A stretch of DNA of 64,000 bases from Polaribacter sp. Hel1_33_78 (GCF_900106075.1 NZ_LT629794.1:2308501-2372500); one strand, 5' to 3'; shown: positions 54,027 to 63,929, numbered from the stretch's first letter. Notes: a model not told the origin generated them from the letters alone. Made by a program: numbers and translations.

Positions 54027-55618
54027 TATAATTCTATTATTGTAAACTCTAATTGTAAAGATATTAAAGCACCTTTCATTGCTTTTAAAAATGATGAACC
54101 ATACTCCAAATAATATTCAGAAAAATTACGTTGACGTTCTTCTAAACTTTGGTTTGGTAAAAGTTCATTCTGCAGTGCTGTTATTCTATTAACTAAATCC
54201 TTTTGTCTTCTTTTTTCAGCCTTCCATAAACGCTTTTCTAAATTTTCTAGACCTTTAACCTGTTTTCTCTCTTGCGCATTTACAGCATTCAAAAAAGAAA
54301 CATCCGTTTTTTCAGCAACCTCCTTTAGTTCTGAAAATTGATTTCTCAAAAACTGAATTTTCTCAGTAAATTCAATTTTTATTTTTGAATTTACTCTGAC
54401 CTTTTTAGATAATAAGTCATGCTGATTTAAAAACATTTCTTCAAATGAAATATTTAGTTTTTCCAATTTTTTTGATTGTTTTTCTGAGACAACTTGCACA
54501 GAATTTCGCAGTAGCAAAATAGGAAAAGGAATCTTTACTTTCTCAAAATATGTTTTTAATTCAAACCAATATGCCATTTCTCCTCCTCCACCAATATAAC
54601 ATAGATTAGGCAAAATCACTTCTTGATACAAAGGTCTCATAATTACATTTGGAGAAAATGCCGTTGGATTTTTATCAACTTCTTCTAAAATTTCAGCTCT
54701 CGAAAAAATGATATCAGTATTATTTACTTTATATACATCGTCTTCAAAAACAATACGTTCTCTAAATTCATTCCCTAAATAAAATAAGTTAATTTCTCTC
54801 GGATTTACCTGAATTTTGTAATTCCTTTCCAATTCTAGAATCGTTTCGGAAACTTCCTTAAATGAAGTATTATTTTGTAATTCTTCCTTTACAAAAGGAT
54901 TAAATAAGTGTTTTAATTTAGCATCGTCTCCATCAATAATTACTAAACCATATTCTTTAAATAATTCATTCGCAATAAAACGAGTTGCATCTGATAAATT
55001 ATTATGCTTTAAATATCCTTCAGAAAAAAGATTTTTTAAGTATTTCGCATTTTTAGAATTTCCTAAATGATTAGAAAACACTTCAAAAACATCCTCTAAT
55101 CCATCCGTAGAAAAACGTCCTACTGCACCTCCATCTTTACGATTCCAAGTTACTTTTTTTCCACCAAAATTAAAATAATTGATTTCGTCGAAATCATGAT
55201 CTTCTGATGCCATCCAATATATGGGAACAAAATTTTGGTCAGAAAATTTTTCTGATAATTCTTCACATAAATTAATAGTAGAAATAATTTTATAAAGAAA
55301 ATATAAGGGACCTGTAAATAAATTTAATTGATGACCAGTTGAAATTGTGTACGTATTTTGTTGTTTTAACAATTCAATGTTTTCAGAGGTCTTTTCTGAA
55401 ATTTTAAAAGATGCATATTGTTTTTGCAAAGCATCAACCAATGTTAATCTTGTTTGTAAGCTGTATGATTTTTGCTTTTCTTCAATTTGATTATGAAATC
55501 CAGAAATATCAGGGAAATTGTTGTAGAATGGTTTTATGTTTTCGTTTTTCTCTAAATAATGATGCATCATTTTTGAGAAAAAACCGGTCTTTTGAAAAGG
55601 AATTTGTGTTGTTTTCAT
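54026..55618 (-). CDS. bshC: Bacillithiol biosynthesis cysteine-adding enzyme
   Basis: Adds cysteine to GlcN-malate in the last step of bacillithiol synthesis. From ATG 55618 the product is 530 residues, the family length (a longer frame to 55663 is less likely). Motifs: TISTGHQLNLFTGPLYFLYK, IYWMASEDHDFDEI, NLCYIGGGGEMAYWFELK and a C-terminal coiled coil with FLNAVNAQERKQVKG. It follows a methyltransferase gene by 1 base and overlaps rlmF, in an operon. Confidence 0.95.
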   Translation of the reverse strand: MKTTQIPFQKTGFFSKMMHHYLEKNENIKPFYNNFPDISGFHNQIEEKQKSYSLQTRLTLVDALQKQYASFKISEKTSENIELLKQQNTYTISTGHQLNLFTGPLYFLYKIISTINLCEELSEKFSDQNFVPIYWMASEDHDFDEINYFNFGGKKVTWNRKDGGAVGRFSTDGLEDVFEVFSNHLGNSKNAKYLKNLFSEGYLKHNNLSDATRFIANELFKEYGLVIIDGDDAKLKHLFNPFVKEELQNNTSFKEVSETILELERNYKIQVNPREINLFYLGNEFRERIVFEDDVYKVNNTDIIFSRAEILEEVDKNPTAFSPNVIMRPLYQEVILPNLCYIGGGGEMAYWFELKTYFEKVKIPFPILLLRNSVQVVSEKQSKKLEKLNISFEEMFLNQHDLLSKKVRVNSKIKIEFTEKIQFLRNQFSELKEVAEKTDVSFLNAVNAQERKQVKGLENLEKRLWKAEKRRQKDLVNRITALQNELLPNQSLEERQRNFSEYYLEYGSSFLKAMKGALISLQLEFTIIEL

Positions 55619-55619
55619 T

Positions 55620-56282
55620 TTAACTTTTTCTTTGAAATAACGCATAAATATAAGGCCTTTCATTACCAGAAGGATTTATAAATGTATAGTTAAAACTTTT
55701 TTTAAGCACAAAATCATTTCCTAATTCATTCTCCAACATTTTCACATTATACCTTTTCAGTGGCAAGCCACAGCATTTTTCAGCTCCATTTTTTGCAAAA
55801 ACAGAAATAATAACAAATCCTTCAGGTTTTACAACCTTCTTTAATAATTTAAAATAGGAAATTATTTGCTCTTTTTCTAAAAAAAAATGTAAAACAGCTC
55901 TATCATTCCATAAGTCAATATTTTGTAATTCATTCAATTTTGACGGATTCAATAAATCATCAACAATAAATTTAATCTTATTATTTTTTTGATACTTATT
56001 CTTTAATAATTTTAATGATTCATCTGATAAATCATTCGCTATAATATCAGAAAATCCTTGTTCTAATAAATTATCAACTAAAATTGAAGAGCCGGATCCT
56101 ACATTTAAAATTGTAGCATTTTTAGGCAATCTTGTTTCTTTGATTAATGATAACGTTGGTAATGATTTTTCTTCATACCAACCCAAATTTTCTCTATTAT
56201 TAATAAGATAAGCAGTATTCCAATGCTCCTTATAGTTGATGGTTGCTTCTGTGATTTTACAATCACTATCGTTTATTGCCAT
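55620..56282 (-). CDS. Class I SAM-dependent methyltransferase
   Basis: A 220-residue Rossmann-fold methyltransferase: HWNTAYLINNRENLGWYEEK at the N-terminus, SAM motif I as ILNVGSGSSILVDNLLEQG, IANDLSDESLKLL, LWNDRAVLHFF, and a C-terminal GAEKCCGLPLKRYN motif with a Cys pair. The layout is that of thiopurine/halide-type methyltransferases, but the substrate is not evident. First gene of an operon with bshC (1-base gap) and rlmF. A TATTTTTG box (56287-56294) stands just upstream on the minus strand. Confidence 0.85.
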   Translation of the reverse strand: MAINDSDCKITEATINYKEHWNTAYLINNRENLGWYEEKSLPTLSLIKETRLPKNATILNVGSGSSILVDNLLEQGFSDIIANDLSDESLKLLKNKYQKNNKIKFIVDDLLNPSKLNELQNIDLWNDRAVLHFFLEKEQIISYFKLLKKVVKPEGFVIISVFAKNGAEKCCGLPLKRYNVKMLENELGNDFVLKKSFNYTFINPSGNERPYIYALFQRKS

Positions 56283-56418
56283 GTATCAAAAATACTAAAT
56301 TTTGATGGCACTTTGTTACCTCAAATTTAATCTAACAAATTTTTAACGTGCTTCAAAAAATTGAGGTTAATTTAATAAAATTTATTTCTTATTTTTGGTA
56401 ACAATCAAAACTTAATTC

Positions 56419-58896
56419 ATGAAAATTAAATCACTTTTATTAATTGCTTTTCTAACTTTTGGAAACATTTTATCGCAAAACATAAAATCTCCTTCCGAGT
56501 TTTTAGGTTATGAAATTGGCAGTCGATTTACAAGACATCATAAAGTTGTAGAATATTTTAAATATGTTAGCAATACATTATCTAATGTTAAACTGGAAAA
56601 ATATGGAGAAACTAATGAACATAGACCTTTGTATTTAAGTTATATTTCATCCCAAGAAAACATTAATAATTTAGAAAATATTAGAAAAACAAACCTTTCT
56701 CAAACTGGAATTATAAATGGAAATTCTGATAACAAAACTGCAATTGTTTGGTTAAGTTATAATGTTCATGGAAATGAAGCTTCTAGCACAGAGGCCTCAA
56801 TGTTAACCATATACGAATTGGTTACTACTAAAAAATCTTGGTTGGAAAATACAGTAATTATAATGGATCCGTGTATAAATCCAGATGGAAGAGACCGATA
56901 TGTAAATTGGTTTAATCAGGTAAAAAGTACGCCATTTAATATTACTCAAGATGCAAAAGAACATCATGAACCATGGCCGGGAGGAAGACCAAATCATTAT
57001 TTATTTGATTTGAATAGAGATTGGGCTTGGGCCACTCAAATTGAAACTCAGCAAAGAATAAAAATTTATAACAAATGGATGCCACATATTCATGTAGATT
57101 TTCATGAGCAAGGGATTAATAGCCCTTACTATTTTGCCCCAGCTGCAGAACCTTTTCATGAAATTATTACAGATTGGCAGCGTGATTTTCAAACTCAAAT
57201 AGGAAAAAATCATGCTAATTATTTTGACAAAGAAGGTTGGCTGTATTTTACAAAAGAAAGTTTTGATTTGCTATATCCTAGTTATGGAGACACCTACCCT
57301 ACTTTTATGGGTGCAATTGGAATGACCTATGAACAAGCTGGTCATGGAAGAGCTGGTTTAGGAATACAGACTGATGAAGGTGAAGTTTTAACATTAAAAG
57401 ACAGAGCACTTCATCATATGACAACAGGATTATCAACTGTAGAAATTTCATCAAGAAATGCAGAAAAATTAAATTCAGAATTTAAAAAATTCTTCAAGAA
57501 TAAAAATTTAGAATACAAAAGTTTTGTTTTAAAAAATGATAATGAAGATAAAATAAATCGTTTAATAGATCTATTAGATACTCATGAAATTAAATACGAA
57601 TATGCCATCAAAGGAACTATAAAAGGATACCGTTTTAATACAGAAAAAGAGGAGAAATTTACAACTTCTAATGGTGATTTAGTGATTCATACCAATCAGC
57701 CAAAAGGAAAAATGGTAAAAGTTTTATTTGAGCCAAAAGCTAAATTATCAGACTCCCTAACTTATGATATTACAGCTTGGTCCTTACCTTATGCTCATGG
57801 TTTTGATGCGATTGCATCAAAAACAAAAGTGAGTTCTATTGAATCTAAAACCGTAAAAAGTATAACAAATACTATAGATAAAAGCGCATATGCCTACATT
57901 TCTAAGTGGAATAGTTTAGAAGATGCTACTTTTTTAGGGGCTTTGTTGCAACAAAATATAACGCCTCGTTTTTCTGAAAAAATATTTTCTTTAGAAGGGA
58001 AAACTTATGACCCTGGAACTTTAATCATTTTAAGAAATGATAATAGAACTACTGACTTTGATGAAAAATTGAATAAAATTGCTAATAAACATCAAAGAAA
58101 AATTGAACCAGTTGCTACAGGTTTTGTAGATTCTGGATTAGATTTTGGCTCTTATAGTGTAAAGCCCATTAACAAACAGAAGATTGCATTACTTTCGGGC
58201 AAAGGAGCTTCATCTTTAAGTTTTGGAGAAATTTGGCACTTTTTTGAAACAGAATTAAAATACCCTCTTACTATTTTAAATTCAGATTATTTTAGTAAAA
58301 CGAAATTTTCCAAGTATGATGTTATAATTATCCCAAATGGATATTACAGTAATGTTTTACATAAAACTACCTTAGATAAATTATCAACTTTTGTAAGTGC
58401 TGGTGGAACATTAATTGTGATTGGAAATGCTTTAAATAGTTTTGCAGATAAAAAAGGATATTCTTTAAAGAGTAAAGAGTCTAAAAAAGATTCTACCAAA
58501 TATAATTTAACTCCTTATGCTGATCAAGAAAGAAAGAATATTCAAAATCTTATTACTGGGGCAATATTTAAAAGTAAAGTTGATGTAACTCATCCTTTAG
58601 CTTTTGGATATAAGAGTGATTATTTTTCTTTAAAATTAAGTGGAACATCATTTAACTATTTAGAAAATGGCATAAATGTTGCTTACTTTGATAAAGACAC
58701 GGAAAATGTTTCTGGCTATGCTGGCAGTAGAGCTCTTAAAAATATTCCAGAATCGTTATTGTTTGGAGAAGAACAAAAAGGACGTGGAAGTATTATTTAT
58801 ATGGTAGACAATCCTTTATTTAGATCTTTTTGGCATAATGGAAAACTCTTTTTAGCGAACGCAGTGTTTTTGCTAAATTCTAATACACTGAAATAA
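56419..58896 (+). CDS. Secreted M14-family zinc carboxypeptidase (second copy)
   Basis: An 825-residue exported metallopeptidase with a signal peptide (LLLIAFLTFGNILSQ). Zinc ligands H117 and E120 (HGNEASS) and H229 (VDFHEQG), substrate Arg R200 (FDLNRDWAWA), catalytic Glu E305 (GMTYEQAGHGR). The C-terminal part has the same glutamine-amidotransferase-like segment (IALLSGKGAS, DVIIIPNGYY, GTLIVIGNA) as the protein encoded at 7984-10473, so the two are paralogues. A TATTTTTG box (56390-56397) precedes the ATG by 21 bases. Confidence 0.9.
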   Translation: MKIKSLLLIAFLTFGNILSQNIKSPSEFLGYEIGSRFTRHHKVVEYFKYVSNTLSNVKLEKYGETNEHRPLYLSYISSQENINNLENIRKTNLSQTGIINGNSDNKTAIVWLSYNVHGNEASSTEASMLTIYELVTTKKSWLENTVIIMDPCINPDGRDRYVNWFNQVKSTPFNITQDAKEHHEPWPGGRPNHYLFDLNRDWAWATQIETQQRIKIYNKWMPHIHVDFHEQGINSPYYFAPAAEPFHEIITDWQRDFQTQIGKNHANYFDKEGWLYFTKESFDLLYPSYGDTYPTFMGAIGMTYEQAGHGRAGLGIQTDEGEVLTLKDRALHHMTTGLSTVEISSRNAEKLNSEFKKFFKNKNLEYKSFVLKNDNEDKINRLIDLLDTHEIKYEYAIKGTIKGYRFNTEKEEKFTTSNGDLVIHTNQPKGKMVKVLFEPKAKLSDSLTYDITAWSLPYAHGFDAIASKTKVSSIESKTVKSITNTIDKSAYAYISKWNSLEDATFLGALLQQNITPRFSEKIFSLEGKTYDPGTLIILRNDNRTTDFDEKLNKIANKHQRKIEPVATGFVDSGLDFGSYSVKPINKQKIALLSGKGASSLSFGEIWHFFETELKYPLTILNSDYFSKTKFSKYDVIIIPNGYYSNVLHKTTLDKLSTFVSAGGTLIVIGNALNSFADKKGYSLKSKESKKDSTKYNLTPYADQERKNIQNLITGAIFKSKVDVTHPLAFGYKSDYFSLKLSGTSFNYLENGINVAYFDKDTENVSGYAGSRALKNIPESLLFGEEQKGRGSIIYMVDNPLFRSFWHNGKLFLANAVFLLNSNTLK

Positions 58897-58921
58897 AATT
58901 TATAAAACCAATTGAACAATA

Positions 58922-58952
58922 AAAAAGCCATTGCAAATAGCAATGGCTTTTT
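58922..58952. terminator. Bidirectional terminator between M14 peptidase and rpsA
   Basis: Perfect 13-bp stem aaaaagccattgc (58922-58934) / gcaatggcttttt (58940-58952) with a 5-base loop; A run on one side and T run on the other serve both convergent genes. Confidence 0.88.
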
Positions 58953-59003
58953 AAGTATTATGGATTTCTTTCTTCGCAGAAAGAACAACTAGTTATGAAA
59001 TTA

Positions 59004-60824
59004 TTATTTCTTTTTGTTACCAGCTTCCATTTTCTTTTTTAAATCTGCAAGACCACCTATGTCTCCTAAAGTAGTTTTTTCAGCTTCAGCTGCTTTTTTA
59101 ACGGCAACTTTCACATTTCTTTTTTCTTGCTCTTTAAAGATAGATGTATGAGATACAACAACTCTTCTGTATTCTTTAGAGAATTCTAAAACTACAAACT
59201 TAAGTGTTTCACCTTTTCCTAATTTAGTACCATCTTCTTTTTCTAAGAATCTACTTGGTGCAAAACCTTCTACTCCATCAGCAAAAGTTACAACTGCCCC
59301 TTTATCATTCTTTTCTTTCACAACTCCTTCATGCGTAGAACCGATAGCATAAGTAGCTTCATGAGCATCCCAAGGATTATCTTGCGTTTGCTTATGACCT
59401 AAATTTAACTTTCTGTTCTCTACATCTAATTCTAAAACTTGAACTTCTAATTTATCACCAACAGTAACAAAATCTGATGGATGCTTAATTTTCTTCGTCC
59501 AAGATAAATCAGAGATATAAACTAAACCATCGATTCCTTCTTCTAACTCAACAAATACACCAAAGTTTGTGTAATTTCTTACAGTACCTGTATGAGTTGA
59601 ACCAACAGGATATTTAGTTGTAATATCTGTCCAAGGATCTGGATGTAATTGTTTAATACCTAAAGACATTTTACGGTCTTCTCTATCTAAAGTTAAAATT
59701 TGAGCTTCAACTTTATCTCCAACTTTTACGAAATCTTGTGCAGAACGTAAATGAGTTGACCAAGACATTTCAGAAACGTGAATTAACCCTTCTACTCCTT
59801 GCTCTACTTCAACGAATGCTCCATAATCAGCTAAAACAACAACTTCACCAGTAACTTTATCTCCAATTTTTAATTCAGAGTTTAAAGCTTCCCAAGGATG
59901 TGCAGATAATTGTTTCAATCCTAATTGAATTCTAGATTTGTTATCATCAAAATCTAAAATTACAACGTTTAATTTTTGATCTAATTCTACAACCTCATTT
60001 GGATGATTGATTCTTGACCAAGATAAATCAGTAATATGTACCAATCCATCAACACCACCTAAATCAACAAAGACACCATAAGAAGTAATATTTTTAACAA
60101 TACCTTCTAATACTTGTCCTTTTTCTAATTGACCAATAATTTCTTTTTTCTGTAATTCAATATCCGCTTCAATAAGTGCTTTATGAGATACAACAACATT
60201 TTTAAATTCGTGATTGATTTTCACAACTTTGAATTCCATTGTCTTCTCTACATATTGATCGTAATCTCTAATTGGCTTAACGTCAATTTGAGATCCTGGT
60301 AAAAATGCTTCGATTCCGAAAACATCTACAATCATACCACCTCTAGTTCTACACTTAACGAAACCATTAACTACTTCACCAGTTTCATGAGCATTGTTAA
60401 CACGCTCCCAAGCTTTGATTACTCTCGCTTTTTTGTGAGACAATACCAATTGACCAGAAGAATCTTCTCTCTTATCAACTAATACTTCTACAGTATCTCC
60501 TTCAGCTAAACCTTGATTGTAACGAAATTCGTTTAAAGAAATAACTCCTTCAGATTTAGAATTGATGTCAATAATTGCATCTCTGTCTGTAATTCTAATT
60601 ACAGTTCCTTCAATTACATCACGTTCATTTACGAAACCTACAGTTCCTTCTAATGCATTTTCAAATGCTTTTAATTTTTCTTCATCAACAGCTTCAATAC
60701 CTTGTTCGTATTTGTGCCAGTTAAAATCAGCTAAAAATTGTTTCGGATCTACAACTGGAGTCGTTGTTTCTTGTACTTCAGTAGCAACTACTTGCTCTTC
60801 AGTGTTTTTTGTTTCTTCAGACAT
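59004..60824 (-). CDS. rpsA: 30S ribosomal protein S1
   Basis: A 606-residue RNA-binding ribosomal protein with six S1 OB-fold domains, recognisable by repeats such as GVFVDLGGVDGLVHITDLSW, GAFVEVEQGVEGLIHVSEMS and GVFVELEEGIDGLVYISDLS. The acidic N-terminal tail (MSEETKNTEEQVVATEVQ) and the Lys/Glu-rich C-terminal end are usual for flavobacterial S1. Complete and unremarkable. Confidence 0.96.
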   Translation of the reverse strand: MSEETKNTEEQVVATEVQETTTPVVDPKQFLADFNWHKYEQGIEAVDEEKLKAFENALEGTVGFVNERDVIEGTVIRITDRDAIIDINSKSEGVISLNEFRYNQGLAEGDTVEVLVDKREDSSGQLVLSHKKARVIKAWERVNNAHETGEVVNGFVKCRTRGGMIVDVFGIEAFLPGSQIDVKPIRDYDQYVEKTMEFKVVKINHEFKNVVVSHKALIEADIELQKKEIIGQLEKGQVLEGIVKNITSYGVFVDLGGVDGLVHITDLSWSRINHPNEVVELDQKLNVVILDFDDNKSRIQLGLKQLSAHPWEALNSELKIGDKVTGEVVVLADYGAFVEVEQGVEGLIHVSEMSWSTHLRSAQDFVKVGDKVEAQILTLDREDRKMSLGIKQLHPDPWTDITTKYPVGSTHTGTVRNYTNFGVFVELEEGIDGLVYISDLSWTKKIKHPSDFVTVGDKLEVQVLELDVENRKLNLGHKQTQDNPWDAHEATYAIGSTHEGVVKEKNDKGAVVTFADGVEGFAPSRFLEKEDGTKLGKGETLKFVVLEFSKEYRRVVVSHTSIFKEQEKRNVKVAVKKAAEAEKTTLGDIGGLADLKKKMEAGNKKK

Positions 60825-61025
60825 TTCTGAAAATTAATTTTGTATCTTATTGTTTTCCAGATTTTTAACGATAAAAACAAAAAGAGTTGTTTTTATAAAT
60901 TGTTTTGTTTAATTCCTTTTATAAATCTGTTCTCGTAAAAAGGAGTGCAAATCTACATAATTTCATTGATTTTTAAGCAAATAGAATTAATTTATTATTC
61001 ATTTTATTCTTGATAATCAAAAAAC

Positions 61026-61033
61026 TACCTTTG
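61026..61033 (+). promoter_or_regulatory. -7 box upstream of queE
   Basis: TACCTTTG matches TAnnTTTG, 37 bases before the queE ATG. The nearest TTG (61010-61012) is only 13 bases upstream, short for a -33 element. Confidence 0.4.
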
Positions 61034-61070
61034 CATCTTTTAAAAACCTTTTTGGTTGACTTTAATGTAG

Positions 61071-61700
61071 ATGAATAAAGAAACAAAAGATTTAGTAAAC
61101 AAAGGCATAATGCTTCCATTAATGGAAGAGTTCTATACAATTCAAGGTGAAGGTTCTCATACAGGTACTGCAGCTTATTTTATAAGAGTTGGAGGTTGTG
61201 ATGTTGGTTGCCATTGGTGTGATGTGAAAGAAAGTTGGAACGCAGATTTACATCCTCCTACACTTGCAAATACTATTGTTGAGAATGTAAAGAAATATGG
61301 GAATACAGTTGTTATTACTGGAGGGGAGCCCTTAATGTGGTCCATGGATTATATTACAAATTTACTTCAAAAAAACAACATAAAAACACATATAGAAACT
61401 TCTGGAGCATATTCTTTTTCTGGAAAATGGGATTGGTTCTGTCTATCTCCAAAAAAGACAAAATTACCTTTAGCTGAAGTTTATCCTGAGGCGGATGAGC
61501 TAAAAATGATAATTCATAATAAATCTGATTTTGAATTTGCTGAAGAACAAGCTGCTAAAGTTGATGAAAAATGTCAACTGTTTTTGCAACCTGAATGGAG
61601 TAAAAAAGAAAAAATGACAGTTCAAATTGTTGAATATGTAATGAAAAACCCAAAATGGAAAATTTCTTTACAAACTCACAAATACTTAAATATTCCTTAA
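61071..61700 (+). CDS. queE: 7-carboxy-7-deazaguanine synthase
   Basis: Radical-SAM enzyme of queuosine synthesis, converting 6-carboxytetrahydropterin to 7-carboxy-7-deazaguanine. The 209-residue protein has EFYTIQGEGSHTGTAAYFIR, the cluster motif C43/C47/C50 (CDVGCHWCD), ITGGEPLMW and the C-terminal LQPEW and SLQTHKYLNIP that mark QueE. No other que gene is adjacent. Confidence 0.95.
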   Translation: MNKETKDLVNKGIMLPLMEEFYTIQGEGSHTGTAAYFIRVGGCDVGCHWCDVKESWNADLHPPTLANTIVENVKKYGNTVVITGGEPLMWSMDYITNLLQKNNIKTHIETSGAYSFSGKWDWFCLSPKKTKLPLAEVYPEADELKMIIHNKSDFEFAEEQAAKVDEKCQLFLQPEWSKKEKMTVQIVEYVMKNPKWKISLQTHKYLNIP

Positions 61701-61953
61701 TTCTTAAGACCAAATAAGGTTTAAAAAAATAAAATTTGTGTTTACTTCTATTTTTAAAAAAACTTTATTCCCAAGTTATCTAAAGAAAAACTGAAGAGAT
61801 AATCATACTTACTATAAAAATTGATTTATTCATAAAAATTGCTTAAAAAAGGTAATTTTTAAATTAAATAATTTCCAGAGTGTATTCTTTACTTCAATAT
61901 CAAAAAAAATATTTATAACAAAACATTACGTTTTAAAATATTTTCATTCTAAT

Positions 61954-62646
61954 TTAAGAAACAATTAAATTATCAACTAAAGCACAGATTCTATCAAACT
62001 GCTCATCAATCCCCATATTAGAATTATCAAATTCTACAGCGTCATTAGTCAATATTAATGGAGAATCTTCTCGAGTAGAATCTATTCTATCCCTTTCCTG
62101 AACATTAAAAAGAATCTCTTCAAAATTAACTTTATCTCCTCTATCATTCAATTCTTTGTAACGTCTTGTAGCTCTTTTATCAGCAGAAGCTGTCATGAAT
62201 AATTTTAAATCAGCATTAGGAAAAACAACACTTCCTATATCTCTTCCATCCATTACTATTCCGCCATTAACACCCATTAATTGTTGCTCTGCAACTAATT
62301 TTTTTCTAACCTCAGAAACCGTAGCAACTTTACTCACCAATTGTGAAATCTCTAAAGTCCTAATTTCATCTTCAACATTCTCATTATTTAAGAACATTTC
62401 AGCAAATCCCAATTTTTTGTTAAATTTAAAAGAAAGAGCAATTTCTGATAAACGAGATATTAATTCCTCCTTTTTAAAAAAATTCACTCCCACAAGTTGA
62501 TTATTCTTAGCAAAAAGAGAAACGGCTCTATACATTGCACCAGTATCAACATAAATATAGTTATATTTTTGAGCCAATAATTTTGCAATTGTACTTTTTC
62601 CTGTGGACGAAAATCCATCAATAGCTATTGTAATTTTTTTCTTCAT
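61954..62646 (-). CDS. cmk: Cytidylate kinase
   Basis: Phosphorylates CMP and dCMP. A 230-residue P-loop kinase: IAIDGFSSTGKSTIAK (5-20), YVDTGAMYRAV, MDGRDIGSVVFP, and the lid region ADKRATRRYKEL followed by RDRIDSTREDSPL. It directly follows porQ (the stop of porQ is adjacent to the cmk ATG), a gene order commonly seen in Bacteroidota. Confidence 0.96.
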   Translation of the reverse strand: MKKKITIAIDGFSSTGKSTIAKLLAQKYNYIYVDTGAMYRAVSLFAKNNQLVGVNFFKKEELISRLSEIALSFKFNKKLGFAEMFLNNENVEDEIRTLEISQLVSKVATVSEVRKKLVAEQQLMGVNGGIVMDGRDIGSVVFPNADLKLFMTASADKRATRRYKELNDRGDKVNFEEILFNVQERDRIDSTREDSPLILTNDAVEFDNSNMGIDEQFDRICALVDNLIVS

Positions 62647-63669
62647 TTATCTTCTATCTAAATCAATTTGTAAACTGAAAGTACTGGCATTTGATGCAGA
62701 ATGAAATTTTGAATATGCATAATTAAATTTCAAATTATTCATTTTTAATCCAAATCCAACAGATATTCCACCAAATGTTCTAACATTTTGTAATTTTAAT
62801 TCAGCCGCTCTTCTGACATTATACCCTAATCTAACATTTAGCGCACTCCCCGGAAACAACTCTGCTCCGATAACAAAATGTCTTAAAGTATTTCCTATAA
62901 AACCATTTTTTTCTTCGGTAATATTTCCTTCTAAATCTATTGTTTGCTCAGATGGATTAATAAAACTAACATTCCATTTTTGTAAATTATCAATGGTTAA
63001 ATACCATTTTAATGGAACATATTCAAATTTGTAAGAAGCACCTATAGCTACTTTGAAAGGTAATCTTTCATTTAGTCCATTAAAAGATTTTATTTGTGCA
63101 CCTATATTTCTAGCAACAATAGTAAAAGAATAGGATTTATAGGGACTATAATATAAAATTGCCAAATCTGTAGCAATTCCAATTGATGTAAAATTACTAA
63201 TATTGCTGTTAATCAATTTAATATTAGTTCCAAAAAATAAATTAGTCCAAGGAAGATTAACAGCATATCCAATTGATACAGCTAAATCCCTAGCTTTAAA
63301 ATCACCTATTTCGTTACCTTGTTCATCTGATTCAATTAAAGTACCGTAATCAAGAAATTTTATATTCCCATGAACAGTACCAAACCTTCTAGAAATTTGT
63401 CTAGCGTATGATATGGAGCCTATATTTATCCCTGCTAAATAACTAGAATAATTTACAGAAAATTGATTATCCATTTCAGCGTTTATTGTCGAAGGATTCC
63501 ATGTAGGTTGATTCACATCATCTATAAAAGTTAAAACTTCTCCCCCCAAAGCAATCTGTCTTGCTGAAGAAGAAAGATTTAAAAATTGATATACACTTTC
63601 ACCCCCAATTTGAGCTTTAATACCCATAGAATAAAAAACGAATAGCACAATAAACGGATTAATTTTCAT
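62647..63669 (-). CDS. porQ: Type IX secretion system protein PorQ
   Basis: A 340-residue outer-membrane beta-barrel of the PorV/PorQ (FadL-like) family with a signal peptide (MKINPFIVLFVFYSMGIKAQ). The opening GGESVYQFLNLSSSARQ and IALGGEVLTFIDDVNQPTWN, and the barrel strands FFGTNIKLINSNIS and FKVAIGASYKF, match PorQ. In T9SS, PorQ helps release cargo after C-terminal domain removal. A cargo candidate of the type A class is encoded at 16651-18327. It forms an operon with cmk. Confidence 0.9.
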   Translation of the reverse strand: MKINPFIVLFVFYSMGIKAQIGGESVYQFLNLSSSARQIALGGEVLTFIDDVNQPTWNPSTINAEMDNQFSVNYSSYLAGINIGSISYARQISRRFGTVHGNIKFLDYGTLIESDEQGNEIGDFKARDLAVSIGYAVNLPWTNLFFGTNIKLINSNISNFTSIGIATDLAILYYSPYKSYSFTIVARNIGAQIKSFNGLNERLPFKVAIGASYKFEYVPLKWYLTIDNLQKWNVSFINPSEQTIDLEGNITEEKNGFIGNTLRHFVIGAELFPGSALNVRLGYNVRRAAELKLQNVRTFGGISVGFGLKMNNLKFNYAYSKFHSASNASTFSLQIDLDRR

Positions 63670-63765
63670 TTAGTAAAACACTATAAAATGTATAACGAAA
63701 ATACCACAGAATATTTCCATAAACAAGCAATTATGTTTGATATTTTATCATTTTGTATAATAAAA

Positions 63766-63793
63766 AAACCTCATATCGTTAGATATGAGGTTT
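63766..63793 (-). terminator. rRNA operon terminator
   Basis: Perfect 12-bp stem aaacctcatatc (63766-63777) / gatatgaggttt (63782-63793) with a 4-base loop; on the minus strand it is followed by seven T. It lies 28 bases downstream of the 5S rRNA gene. Confidence 0.85.
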
Positions 63794-63820
63794 ATAGATC
63801 TTGTTTATCACAAGATAAAG

Positions 63821-63929
63821 AAAGGCGGCGACCTACTCTCCCACATAAATGCAGTACCATCGGCGCTATTGGGCTTAACTTCTCTGTTCGGTATGGGAAG
63901 AGGTGATCCCCAATGCTATAACCACCCTA
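63821..63929 (-). rRNA. rrf: 5S ribosomal RNA
   Basis: The minus strand reads GGGTGGTTATAGCATTGGGG, continues with ATCACCTCTTCCCATACCGA, ACAGAGAAGTTAAGC, and ends GGGAGAGTAGGTCGCCGCC, the near-universal bacterial 5S rRNA. Ends are approximate by a few bases. The 23S gene would lie further right, beyond the window; the 70 bases to the right edge are the 23S-5S spacer. Confidence 0.94.

Noticed and set aside
54026..56282. Methyltransferase-bshC-rlmF considered as a defence or restriction-modification unit because of two methyltransferases
   Set aside because: One is the rRNA methyltransferase RlmF by its LCPPIPGR motif and the middle gene is bshC; there is no nuclease or helicase.
63688..63906. 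A 72-codon plus-strand open frame at the right end
   Set aside because: It overlaps the rRNA terminator and the 5S rRNA gene in antisense and cannot be a real protein.
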